From CAYZBM01 sp964476705 (GTDB lineage Bacteria; Pseudomonadota; Alphaproteobacteria; Rickettsiales; UBA6187): 16,152 nt of DNA. Positions 1-7,233 of this stretch are shown one piece after another. Both the position numbers and the translations under genes were made by a program. The notes below the pieces were generated by a model. That model saw only the letters and a program-made list of their open reading frames with translations. It searched no databases and was not told the DNA's origin. The DNA lies in the NCBI GenBank assembly GCA_964476705.1, contig CAYZBM010000047.1:1-16152 (forward strand). The letters run 5' to 3'. Numbering within the stretch: the first letter of the stretch is position 1; every line of letters begins with the position of its first letter.

Positions 1-67
1 TTTAGATTGAAAAAATATGGAGGTAGAAATGAGTTATTCAATCTAATTTACTATACCATCATTGATA

Positions 68-382
68 ATGTTAGGTGAGATTTATGCTAAAGGTCTGTAT
101 GGTGTTAAAATAGATAAAAGTCTAGCAAAGAATAATTTTAAAAAGGCTATAGAACTTTCACATGATTATCGTAATGAATTTACAACGCAAATAGTTGGAA
201 TGTTCTTACATATTTTTCCAGAAGAAGCTTGTAGATTTAATATTGTTAAACCTAAGACTAATAATGCTGCTTGGCAAAATAATCCTATTCGTCCTAAAGC
301 TACCACTCCTTGTACGGAAATGTTGAGAGTTTTTGCGGTTGCGGCTTGTGCTGCGGTAATAGCTTACAGCTCAATGAATTAG
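68..382 (+). CDS. Sel1-like repeat protein remnant (C-terminal part)
   Basis: A short reading frame of about 104 residues. Its first 30 residues (LGEIYAKG, then a conserved D, then KNNFKKAIEL) fit one Sel1/TPR-like helical repeat; the family normally carries several repeats in tandem and acts in protein-protein contacts. The tail ends in a hydrophobic alanine-rich stretch (VFAVAACAAVIAY), possibly a membrane segment. No signal peptide and no ribosome binding site are visible. The ATG at 68 is preceded in frame by ATA and a TTG at 62. Frame 1 is open from base 1 to the TGA at 76-78, and this frame has stops at 8 and 44. The piece may therefore be the 3' end of a longer gene broken by a frameshift near 55-70. 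It could equally be a real small gene. The Sel1 assignment rests on a single repeat. Confidence 0.4.
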   Translation: MLGEIYAKGLYGVKIDKSLAKNNFKKAIELSHDYRNEFTTQIVGMFLHIFPEEACRFNIVKPKTNNAAWQNNPIRPKATTPCTEMLRVFAVAACAAVIAYSSMN

Positions 383-505
383 AATAGATAAACTTCCTAA
401 ATCCCCTTTAGATATCTAATGTGAGACACTCTCTTAGATAAATTTGACCCTTTGAAGTAACTACTGCTAATAAATCATTGACGTTTATACTAATTTATTT
501 TAGCC

Positions 506-535
506 TTGGCATTTAATACCAAAAAATCCCATATT
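506..535 (+). promoter_or_regulatory. Candidate dcw promoter ahead of mraZ
   Basis: TTGGCA at 506-511 differs from the sigma-70 -35 consensus by one base. It is followed after 18 bases by a weak -10-like CATATT at 530-535; TATTAT at 532-537 is an alternative at a 20-base spacing. Transcription would begin near 543 and leave a leader of about 70 bases. The weak -10 lies among the MraZ-type repeats, as expected for a repressed promoter. The call is based on consensus matching only. Confidence 0.3.
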
Positions 536-541
536 ATCCCA
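518..541 (-). promoter_or_regulatory. Putative MraZ operator, three TGGG-type direct repeats
   Basis: Read on the minus strand there are three direct repeats, TGGG (538-541), TGGG (528-531) and TGGT (518-521). Each is separated by exactly 6 bases, giving a 10-base period. MraZ of Escherichia coli is known to bind TGGGN direct repeats with 5-base spacers ahead of its own operon, which is the same period. The site lies 72 bases ahead of the mraZ start. I infer autoregulation of the dcw operon. The third repeat is degenerate. Confidence 0.5.
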
Positions 542-565
542 TAAAGATATTTCAACTATCTTTAT
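541..565 (+). repeat. Small perfect hairpin in the mraZ leader
   Basis: ATAAAGATA at 541-549 and TATCTTTAT at 557-565 form a perfect 9-base inverted repeat around a 7-base loop. It directly adjoins the last MraZ-type repeat. There is no T-tract after it, and the stem is almost all A/T, so a terminator is unlikely. It could be an mRNA leader hairpin or a regulator site. Confidence 0.35.
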
Positions 566-613
566 AAAAATATATCGGATTTAAAGAGGGGGAAGTGTAA
601 ACTTTTATTTATA

Positions 614-1093
614 ATGTTATTTTTATCTACTTATCATAACAAGATTGATAAAAAGGGTAGAGTTTCAGTTCCTGCAGCTTTTAGGTTAGTTTTGTCTGGA
701 CAAAAATTCCAAGGAATTATTGTCTATGGCTCTTTTATAAATGACTGTATCGAGGCTTGTAGTTTGGAACGGATGGAATTTTTAAGTGCAAGTATAGACC
801 AAATGGATCCTTATTCAGAAAATAGGGATGCTTTTGCAACTGCTATATTAGGCGGCAGTATACAATTAGCCTTTGATGGTGAAGGGCGGATAATGTTACC
901 AGAATATTTGCTTGAGCAATATAATATCAAAAATCAAGTAACTTTTGTCGGTAAAGGTGCTACTTTTGAATTATGGAATAGTGATAAATTTTCAAGTTAT
1001 TTGAGTCAAGCTAAGATTATAGCTAAAGAAAAAAGAGGAACCTTACATTTATTAAATAATGGCTTACAACAATTAAAAGGCCAAGGTGAATAA
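614..1093 (+). CDS. mraZ: Transcriptional regulator MraZ
   Basis: First gene of the dcw cluster, 159 residues, slightly longer than the usual 140-150. MraZ is a ring-forming DNA-binding protein with two AbrB/SpoVT-like halves that regulates the dcw operon. Both halves are visible: KIDKKGRVSVPAAFR at residues 10-24 and FDGEGRIMLP at 87-96, each with the D-x-x-G-R-x-x-x-P core. No ATG, GTG or TTG lies in frame between the upstream stop and the ATG at 614, so that start is secure. A purine-rich run (586-595) lies about 20 bases from the ATG, too far for a normal Shine-Dalgarno site. rsmH begins 2 bases after the stop. MraZ probably binds the repeats at 518-541. Confidence 0.96.
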   Translation: MLFLSTYHNKIDKKGRVSVPAAFRLVLSGQKFQGIIVYGSFINDCIEACSLERMEFLSASIDQMDPYSENRDAFATAILGGSIQLAFDGEGRIMLPEYLLEQYNIKNQVTFVGKGATFELWNSDKFSSYLSQAKIIAKEKRGTLHLLNNGLQQLKGQGE

Positions 1094-1095
1094 AT

Positions 1096-2031
1096 ATGGC
1101 TGAAATGATTCATAATCCGGTAATGTTAAATGAAATGCTCTCTTATTTAAATCCCAAAGATGGTGGGGTTTATGTTGACGCTACTTTTGGTGCTGGTGGT
1201 TATAGCAAAGCAATCTTAGAAAAAGCTAATTGTAAAATTTACGCAATTGACCGCGATCCTAATGTAAAAAAAATAGTTGCTGATTTGGCGGAGAAATTTC
1301 CAGGAAGAATAGAATTTGTCTTTGGTTGTTTTGGAAATATTAGGCAATTACTTAAAGATAAAGAAGTTGATAAAATTGATGGTTTGGTACTGGATATCGG
1401 AGTTTCGTCCATGCAGTTAGATAATGCAGAGCGAGGTTTTTCTTTCAAGCAAGATGGTCCTTTAGATATGCGGATGTCTTCAGTTGGTATGACCGCTGAA
1501 GATGTTGTTAATTCGATGAAAGAAGCTGAACTTGCAGATGTTATTTATGAATTTGGTGGTGAGAAAAAATCTCGGCAAGTAGCTAAAGCTATAGTTACGG
1601 CTAGAGGTAAAAATAGAATTACCACTACTAAACAATTAGCTGATATCGTTAGATCTGTAGTATCTGCAGGTGGACAAAAAATTGATCCAGCAACTAGAAC
1701 TTTTCAAGCTCTAAGAATTTATATTAATGATGAACTTGGTGAGTTATTAAGGGCGCTTGAGGCTTCTGAAAATTTGATTAATTTAGGAGGTAGAGTGGTA
1801 GTTGTAACTTTTCATTCTCTTGAAGATGGAATAGTTAAAAAATTTTTTCGCGATAAATCAGGAGTGTCAGAGTCTTTTTCTCGGCATTTTATAGTTGCTA
1901 ATGAAAATAAGCCAAAGGCTCAGATTTTTTCTTTAGTGAACAAAAAAGTAATATTACCAAGTGAGAAAGAAATAAATGAAAATGTTAGAGCGAGATCTGC
2001 AAAAATGAGAGTGGCTGAGAGAGTAGGTTAA
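1096..2031 (+). CDS. rsmH: 16S rRNA (cytosine-1402-N4)-methyltransferase RsmH
   Basis: 311 residues, normal for RsmH (MraW). The enzyme uses S-adenosylmethionine to methylate N4 of C1402 in 16S rRNA, in the decoding centre of the small subunit. Visible motifs are the SAM-binding loop DATFGAGG (28-35), acidic IDRDP (51-55), DIGVSS (100-105), then RGFSF, GPLDMRM, RIYINDEL and, near the C-terminal third, VVTFHSLED. The C-terminus has the usual ENVRARSAKMRVAER pattern. A Shine-Dalgarno-like AAGGTGA lies inside the end of mraZ 7-8 bases before the ATG, which suggests coupled translation. Its place between mraZ and ftsL is the classical dcw order. Confidence 0.97.
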   Translation: MAEMIHNPVMLNEMLSYLNPKDGGVYVDATFGAGGYSKAILEKANCKIYAIDRDPNVKKIVADLAEKFPGRIEFVFGCFGNIRQLLKDKEVDKIDGLVLDIGVSSMQLDNAERGFSFKQDGPLDMRMSSVGMTAEDVVNSMKEAELADVIYEFGGEKKSRQVAKAIVTARGKNRITTTKQLADIVRSVVSAGGQKIDPATRTFQALRIYINDELGELLRALEASENLINLGGRVVVVTFHSLEDGIVKKFFRDKSGVSESFSRHFIVANENKPKAQIFSLVNKKVILPSEKEINENVRARSAKMRVAERVG

Positions 2032-2063
2032 TTTAACTTAAATTTTATTAATGCAAGGTATGT

Positions 2064-2411
2064 ATGAATAGATCTTTGGCGGTATTATCGGTTATTATTA
2101 TCGGAATTTGTGCCTATGGGGTTTTCCAAATAAAACATCAGGTAAAAAGTTTAGTACATGATCTGATGGAAGTTAATCAACAAATAGCTAGTGATAAAGA
2201 AGCTATTTATGTACTTAAAGCTGAATGGACTTATTTAAATCGTCCCGAAAGATTAAAAGAGTTAGCGAGCAAATATTTAAATCTTGATCATATAGTTGTA
2301 AGTCAGATAGATACCCACCAGGTAAAGGATATTAGTGCTAAAAATTACTCTTATGCTACTATCGTTCCTGTTCCAAAGCCTATACTTGCTAGCATAAAAA
2401 GATATGAATAA
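2064..2411 (+). CDS. ftsL: Cell division protein FtsL
   Basis: A small bitopic protein of 115 residues. It has a very short cytoplasmic N-terminus, one membrane segment at about residues 5-23, and a periplasmic helix predicted to be coiled coil at about 24-60. The helix ends in LNRPERLKELA (58-68), the typical FtsL C-terminal signature in alphaproteobacteria. FtsL binds FtsB and FtsQ and helps activate FtsW-FtsI at the septum. AAGG at 2055-2058 lies 5 bases before the ATG. The gene overlaps ftsI by 8 bases. FtsL is poorly conserved in sequence, so the call leans on topology, the short motif and the position between rsmH and ftsI. Confidence 0.88.
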   Translation: MNRSLAVLSVIIIGICAYGVFQIKHQVKSLVHDLMEVNQQIASDKEAIYVLKAEWTYLNRPERLKELASKYLNLDHIVVSQIDTHQVKDISAKNYSYATIVPVPKPILASIKRYE

Positions 2412-4098
2412 TTATATTCTTGGCAAAAAAAAACAACACTTACCAAGTAAGAATTTACAGCAGCGGCTAACTGTTATTATGGCTTTATTGACAGTTGGTT
2501 TTGTAATTATTTTATTCAGATTATTAAATGTTGCTTTGTCTCATCAATCTGTAACTAAGGCCGATAGCGAAGAATCACAAGTTATAAATAGTTATTCCCG
2601 CAAAAGTATAGTAGATGCCAATGGTACATTACTTGCGGTTAATTTAACTACTGCATCTTTATATGCCGATCCTAAAATGCTTTTAGATATTGATGAGGTA
2701 ATAAAAAGTTTAAAAGCTATTTTCCCCAGCCTAGATAAAGAAAAATTAAAATTGGCATTAACTTCAAGTAAAAGATTTGTCTGGATTAAACGAAATTTAA
2801 CTCCATTAGAGCAAGAAAAAGTTAATCAGGCTGGAATACCAGGTCTTTATTTTAAGGATGATGAAAGTAGAATTTATCCCCATGGTAATTTAGTTTCACA
2901 TATTTTAGGTTTTACTAATGTTGATTGGCATGGAATTGCTGGAGTTGAAAAATATTTTGATGATTTCTTAATTAATAAAGATAATTTAGTGGGTAAGGAT
3001 AAAGATCAATTAAATTTATCTATTGATGTAAGAGTACAAGATGTTTTATATCAAGCCCTACTTGCAGCTAAAGAGAAATATAAAGCCGAGGCTGCAGGTG
3101 GTATAGTTATGGATGTAAATAGCGGCCAAATTGTTGCTATGGTTAGTTTGCCAGATTTTGATCCACATAATCCAGGAAAAGCCTCGGACTCTTCCAAGTT
3201 TAATCGGATGACTTTAGGAGTCTATGAGATGGGCTCTACTTTTAAAGCTTTAAACATGGCGCTAGCTTTTGATGCTAATAAAATTAATATGGATAATACT
3301 TATGATGTATCAGAACCAATTCGTATAGCTAAATTTAAAATTAAAGATTACCATCCTTTTAAAGGAAGATTATCAGTGCCGGAGATTTTTATTGAATCTT
3401 CAAATATTGGTTCGGTGCATATTGTTGAGGAGGTTGGTGAAAAAGGCCAAAAAGAATTTTTAGAAAAAATGGGTATGTTAAAAGCAACTGAAATTGAGCT
3501 GCCAGAAAAATCGCGGACTCTTTATCCGAAAGAATGGAGTAAAATAAGCATGATGACTATTTCTTATGGTCATGGTATAGCCGTAACTCCAGTCCATGTA
3601 GTGCAAGCCGTTGCCGCCTTGGTTAATGGCGGGAAATTTTATCCGGCGACCTTATTAAAAACCGATATGAGGCGTTATAAGCAGGTGGTTAGAAAAGAAA
3701 CTTCCGATAAACTTAGAAAACTTATGCGTTATGTAGTGGCCTATGGGACTGGTAAAAATGCTAATGTTGAAGGTTATCTAGTTGGTGGAAAAACCGGTTC
3801 TGCCGATAAACCAACCAATGGAGGATATGGTAATAAAAATTCAATAATCTCATCTTTTGTAGGAGCTTTTCCTATGAATGATCCTAAATATGTGGTATTT
3901 GCAATGGTGGATGATCCAAAGCGGAGTAAAGCTGATCCTTTTGTTACAGGTGGTGTGGTGGCCGCGCCTATTGTCGGAAGTGTGATAGAGCAAATAGCTC
4001 CTATTCTTGAAGTTTCTCCAGTAGATCCCAATGATGATAAAATAAGACGTGAATTTTGGTATGATAATGAAGCTGGGAAAAAACATGCATCTTTATGA
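2404..4098 (+). CDS. ftsI: Septal peptidoglycan transpeptidase FtsI (PBP3)
   Basis: 564 residues, a class B penicillin-binding protein that cross-links septal peptidoglycan. A cytoplasmic N-terminus is followed by one membrane anchor at about residues 21-45, a dimerisation/pedestal domain (about 60-210) and the transpeptidase domain. The three active-site motifs are intact: STFK at 278-281 with the nucleophilic serine, SSN at 332-334, and KTGS at 463-466. It starts inside the end of ftsL (8-base overlap), and murE begins inside its own end (14-base overlap), so the three are probably translationally coupled. FtsI is preferred over the elongation enzyme PBP2 (MrdA) because of the dcw context and the downstream FtsW. 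Confidence 0.96.
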   Translation: MNNYILGKKKQHLPSKNLQQRLTVIMALLTVGFVIILFRLLNVALSHQSVTKADSEESQVINSYSRKSIVDANGTLLAVNLTTASLYADPKMLLDIDEVIKSLKAIFPSLDKEKLKLALTSSKRFVWIKRNLTPLEQEKVNQAGIPGLYFKDDESRIYPHGNLVSHILGFTNVDWHGIAGVEKYFDDFLINKDNLVGKDKDQLNLSIDVRVQDVLYQALLAAKEKYKAEAAGGIVMDVNSGQIVAMVSLPDFDPHNPGKASDSSKFNRMTLGVYEMGSTFKALNMALAFDANKINMDNTYDVSEPIRIAKFKIKDYHPFKGRLSVPEIFIESSNIGSVHIVEEVGEKGQKEFLEKMGMLKATEIELPEKSRTLYPKEWSKISMMTISYGHGIAVTPVHVVQAVAALVNGGKFYPATLLKTDMRRYKQVVRKETSDKLRKLMRYVVAYGTGKNANVEGYLVGGKTGSADKPTNGGYGNKNSIISSFVGAFPMNDPKYVVFAMVDDPKRSKADPFVTGGVVAAPIVGSVIEQIAPILEVSPVDPNDDKIRREFWYDNEAGKKHASL

Positions 4099-5593
4099 AT
4101 TATTAGAAAATATTTCTGAACTTAAGAATCAAGAAGAGTATAAAAGCGTAAATATTCTAGGAGTTACCTGTGATTCAAGGCTAGTTAAAAAAGACTATAT
4201 GTTTATAGCTATTGCTGGCGTTAACATTGATGGTAAAGAATATATTCCAAATGCTATTTTATCTGGTGCTAAGGTTATTATAACTGATGCAGAAGATTTA
4301 AAAATTTTGCAAAATAATTATCCTGATAATATTTTTATTAAAAGTCAAAATATTCGTCTTGACTATAGCTTGCTAGCTGCCAAATTTTATTCTGGGCAAC
4401 CTAAAAATATAGTTGCTGTGACCGGTACTAATGGTAAAACTTCAGTTGTAAATTTTTACGCGCAAATTATTGCTTTACTTGGCCAAAAATCTTGTTCAAT
4501 TGGAACTATTGGTATTATTGGTGGAGATAATAAAAACCTACTTGCAGATAATTTTGGACTAACTACCCCAAATGCTGAGCAACTACACCAAACTTTTGCA
4601 AAATTAGTAGCCAAAAATATTGATTATTTAGCTATGGAAGCTTCAAGTCATGGTCTTAGTCAATATCGATTACATGGGGTTAAAATTAATGCTGCAGCTT
4701 TTACTAATTTATCTAGAGATCATATTGACTATCACAAAGATGAAGCTGATTATTTCGCTGCTAAAATGAAATTATTTAATGAAGTTTTACCAAGAAATAA
4801 AGTATCCATTATTAATGCAGATAGTGAATATGCAAACGAAGTTATAAAAATATGTAAAAAAAGAGAACAGAAGATTTTTACTTTTGGAATTAAAGGTTCT
4901 GACATAAAAATTTTGGGAACCAAGCAGACTATAGATAAACAGCAAATAGATTTTCTCTATAATAATATTGAATATAAAATTAGTACTGATCTTATAGGAT
5001 CATTTCAAGCGAGTAACTTATTATGTGCTCTATCATTAGTAATAAATAGTAATATTGATTCGAGTAAAGCGATAAATATTTTGAGTCAAGTTCAAGGTGT
5101 GCCCGGTAGAATGGAAAAAGTTATTTGTAAAAATAATAAGAATCTTAATGTTGTGGTTGATTATGCCCACACTCCTGATGGTTTACTTAAAGCCTTAAGT
5201 GAACTTAAAAATTTAAAAGAAAATAAATTATGGGTGATTTTTGGTTGTGGAGGAAATCGTGATAAAGGAAAAAGAATTTTAATGGGTGAAATAGCAGCTA
5301 AATTAGCAGATAAAATAATTGTAACAGATGATAATCCACGAAATGAAGACGCATCTGAAATTAGAAAGCAAGTAATAGCTGGTTGTAAAGATGCTATAGA
5401 AATAGCAGATAGAGAAAAAGCTATTGCTTATGCTATAGAAAATGCAGAAAATAAAGATATAATTTTGCTAGCAGGTAAGGGACATGAAAAATATCAAATT
5501 ATTGGTGAGCAAAAAATTCCTTTTGATGATGTAGATATTGCCTTAAAAGAACTTAAAAAATATAGTAGATCAAGCAATGATTTTCCACTTTAA
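4085..5593 (+). CDS. murE: UDP-MurNAc-L-Ala-D-Glu:meso-DAP ligase MurE
   Basis: ATP-dependent cytoplasmic ligase that adds the third stem-peptide residue. The ATG at 4085 gives 502 residues, and a GGGA lies 6-7 bases upstream. The reading frame is open back to an ATG at 4049, but that would add 12 residues and a 50-base overlap with ftsI. Motifs: P-loop GTNGKT (114-119), YAHTPDGL in the C-terminal domain, and DNPR (416-419), the meso-diaminopimelate recognition motif, so the substrate is meso-DAP rather than lysine. The family-like end is near IPFDDVDIALKELKK. The residues after it (YSRSSNDF) are encoded by the left arm of the inverted repeat at 5560-5627, and the stop lies in its loop. The original stop codon was probably replaced by that element. 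Confidence 0.96.
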   Translation: MHLYELLENISELKNQEEYKSVNILGVTCDSRLVKKDYMFIAIAGVNIDGKEYIPNAILSGAKVIITDAEDLKILQNNYPDNIFIKSQNIRLDYSLLAAKFYSGQPKNIVAVTGTNGKTSVVNFYAQIIALLGQKSCSIGTIGIIGGDNKNLLADNFGLTTPNAEQLHQTFAKLVAKNIDYLAMEASSHGLSQYRLHGVKINAAAFTNLSRDHIDYHKDEADYFAAKMKLFNEVLPRNKVSIINADSEYANEVIKICKKREQKIFTFGIKGSDIKILGTKQTIDKQQIDFLYNNIEYKISTDLIGSFQASNLLCALSLVINSNIDSSKAINILSQVQGVPGRMEKVICKNNKNLNVVVDYAHTPDGLLKALSELKNLKENKLWVIFGCGGNRDKGKRILMGEIAAKLADKIIVTDDNPRNEDASEIRKQVIAGCKDAIEIADREKAIAYAIENAENKDIILLAGKGHEKYQIIGEQKIPFDDVDIALKELKKYSRSSNDFPL

Positions 5594-5627
5594 TTACTTA
5601 CATAAATCATTGCTTGATCTACTATAT
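5560..5627. repeat. 24-bp perfect inverted repeat overlapping the murE 3' end
   Basis: Arms at 5560-5583 and 5604-5627 are perfect reverse complements around a 20-base loop. The left arm is translated as part of murE, and the murE stop (5591-5593) is in the loop. Only a few T residues follow, and a strong terminator here would silence five or more essential downstream genes, so a simple terminator is unlikely. It resembles the palindromic elements known to insert into Rickettsia genes, but it is shorter than the usual Rickettsia palindromic element, and identity to a known family is not shown. Confidence 0.8.
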
Positions 5628-5667
5628 ATTTAAAAGAGGTATGAGAGCAAAGATATATTATTAAAAG

Positions 5668-5720
5668 GTGATTTTTCTTATAAACCAGTTATATAATATC
5701 TGACTTATAAGAAAAAACAC
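5668..5720. repeat. Second inverted repeat in the murE-murF gap
   Basis: TTTTTCTTATAA at 5672-5683 pairs perfectly with 5705-5716. After one A-A mismatch, GTG (5668-5670) pairs with CAC (5718-5720), giving 15 of 16 matches. A further CAG/CTG pair lies inside at 5686-5688 and 5700-5702. No T-tract follows on the + strand, so it is not an obvious terminator for murE. It may be an mRNA hairpin or the remains of a palindromic element. Confidence 0.65.
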
Positions 5721-5784
5721 GATTATTGCCTTTGGTGGAGCTTAAAGAGCTAGAGAAGTAGAAACTTAAAAAACAATATAGAAT

Positions 5785-7170
5785 ATGAATATTTGGAATA
5801 ATGAAGATTTAGAAAATATTTTTGCGCTTAAAGTTAAAAATATATGGCAAGCAACTGGTATTTCTATAGATAGTCGAACGCTGAAAAAAGGTGAGATTTT
5901 TCTGGCAATTAAAGGTGAAAATTTTGATGGTCATGATTTTATTTTATCGGCTATTAAAAATGGTGCTGTAGCGGTTATTTCATCCAAAGATACAGATATA
6001 AAAATAGATGTCCCCTTATATAAAGTAAAAGATACATTGCTTGCTTTACATGAATTAGCTAAATTTCATCGACATAGAGTTCAAGCTAAATATTATGCAA
6101 TAACGGGTAGTGTTGGTAAAACTAGCACTAAGGCAATGTTAGAAATTGCGCTTAAAAAAATTGGCAAAACTTATGCGACATTAGGTAATTTTAATAATCA
6201 TATAGGATTACCATTATGTCTATGTAATATGCCTAAAGATACTGAATTTGCTATATTTGAGATGGGAATGAATCATGCGCATGAAATCGAGCCTTTATCA
6301 TTAATTGTTAAGCCAGATATAGCTATAATCACTAATGTTTCCGAAGTACATTTAGAATTTTTTAGTTCAGTTTATGGTATAGCAGATGCTAAGCTAGAAA
6401 TACTGGCTGGACTTAATAAAAATGGTTATTTAATTTTAAATGCTGATAATGAATATTTTTCTTATCTAAAAGATCAAGCTCAGAATAAATATAAGATAAA
6501 TAAAGATAATATTATTAGTTTTGGTAAAAGTCCTACAGCTTCTATTAAGGCTCTTGATTTGGATATAGATGCGGACAAAACATCTATAAAATGTAGTTAC
6601 TTAAATCAAATATATGAATATAAAATTGGTTGCGTTGGAATCCATCAAGCCTTAAATAGTTTAGCAGTTTTTGCGGCTCTTGCTTTAAGTACTAAAGAAT
6701 ATAAAAAAGCCTTAACTGCATTGATAGATTATCAAATCGTAGCTGGCCGCGGTAAAAAAATAACTCTAGAATTAAAAAATGGAAAAGTAGATTTTATTGA
6801 TGATAGTTATAATGCAAGTCCAGCATCAATTAAAGCAAGTTTAAAAATCTTAGCGCTAGCTCGAGGCAGAAAAATAGCGGTGCTTGGTGATATGTTTGAG
6901 CTTGGTGAAAAAGCAGCACAGTTACATAGTGAATTGGCTAAAGATATTATAGATAATAAAATAGATATGGTATTTTTAGCGGGAAGCTTAATGAAGAATT
7001 TAGAAAAATCTTTGCCAAAGTCAGTAAAATATTATCATGTAGATAATATAACTGATTTACAGAACCTTATTTATAATAATTTAAAAGATGGGGATACTGT
7101 TTTATTTAAAGCTTCACATGGAATGAAGATGTATTTAGTGGTGGAAGAACTAAGAAAATTAATTATTTAA
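5785..7170 (+). CDS. murF: UDP-MurNAc-tripeptide:D-Ala-D-Ala ligase MurF
   Basis: 461 residues, normal for MurF. It adds the D-Ala-D-Ala dipeptide to UDP-MurNAc-tripeptide in the cytoplasm using ATP. Motifs: N-terminal substrate domain with SIDSRTLKKGEIFLA, P-loop GSVGKTS (108-114), FEMGMNHAHEI, the NVSEVHLEFF segment, then DDSYNASPASI and VLGDMFELG in the C-terminal domain. The ATG at 5785 has no good Shine-Dalgarno sequence. It is the only gene inside the dcw run separated from its upstream neighbour by more than 65 bases (191 bases), which could lower its coupling to murE. Confidence 0.96.
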   Translation: MNIWNNEDLENIFALKVKNIWQATGISIDSRTLKKGEIFLAIKGENFDGHDFILSAIKNGAVAVISSKDTDIKIDVPLYKVKDTLLALHELAKFHRHRVQAKYYAITGSVGKTSTKAMLEIALKKIGKTYATLGNFNNHIGLPLCLCNMPKDTEFAIFEMGMNHAHEIEPLSLIVKPDIAIITNVSEVHLEFFSSVYGIADAKLEILAGLNKNGYLILNADNEYFSYLKDQAQNKYKINKDNIISFGKSPTASIKALDLDIDADKTSIKCSYLNQIYEYKIGCVGIHQALNSLAVFAALALSTKEYKKALTALIDYQIVAGRGKKITLELKNGKVDFIDDSYNASPASIKASLKILALARGRKIAVLGDMFELGEKAAQLHSELAKDIIDNKIDMVFLAGSLMKNLEKSLPKSVKYYHVDNITDLQNLIYNNLKDGDTVLFKASHGMKMYLVVEELRKLII

Positions 7171-7216
7171 ACTAAAAAATATCAGAGGATGTTTTTTACG
7201 AATTATCAGGTAGATA

Positions 7217-7223
7217 AAAGGAG
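7217..7223 (+). promoter_or_regulatory. Strong ribosome binding site of mraY
   Basis: AAAGGAG ends 10 bases before the mraY ATG at 7234. It is one of the clearest Shine-Dalgarno matches in the window and fixes the mraY start. Confidence 0.7.
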
Positions 7224-7233
7224 TGAATAAAAT

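Noticed and set aside
408..419. Perfect 12-base palindrome TTAGATATCTAA after the Sel1-like remnant
   Set aside because: Short, all but two bases A/T, no loop or T-tract; expected by chance in AT-rich DNA.
444..491. -35-like TTGACC (444-449) and TTGACG (478-483), and -10-like TATACT (486-491), ahead of mraZ
   Set aside because: No combination has a 16-18 base spacing with a good partner; TTGACG and TATACT are only 2 bases apart.
590..600. GAAGTGT resembling the AAAGTG-type MraZ box of Mycoplasma
   Set aside because: Only one copy is present; those operators work as tandem repeats.
4049..4084. An upstream ATG that would lengthen MurE by 12 residues
   Set aside because: It would overlap ftsI by 50 bases, lacks a good ribosome binding site, and the added residues do not look like a MurE N-terminus; the ATG at 4085 is better.
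3774..4086. Minus-strand reading frames of 85 and 78 residues inside ftsI
   Set aside because: They are shadows of the transpeptidase coding frame.
5721..5784. Possible small RNA or tRNA-like segment ahead of murF
   Set aside because: No cloverleaf, no paired stems and no promoter; the GAGCTTAAAGAGC stretch pairs only weakly with itself.
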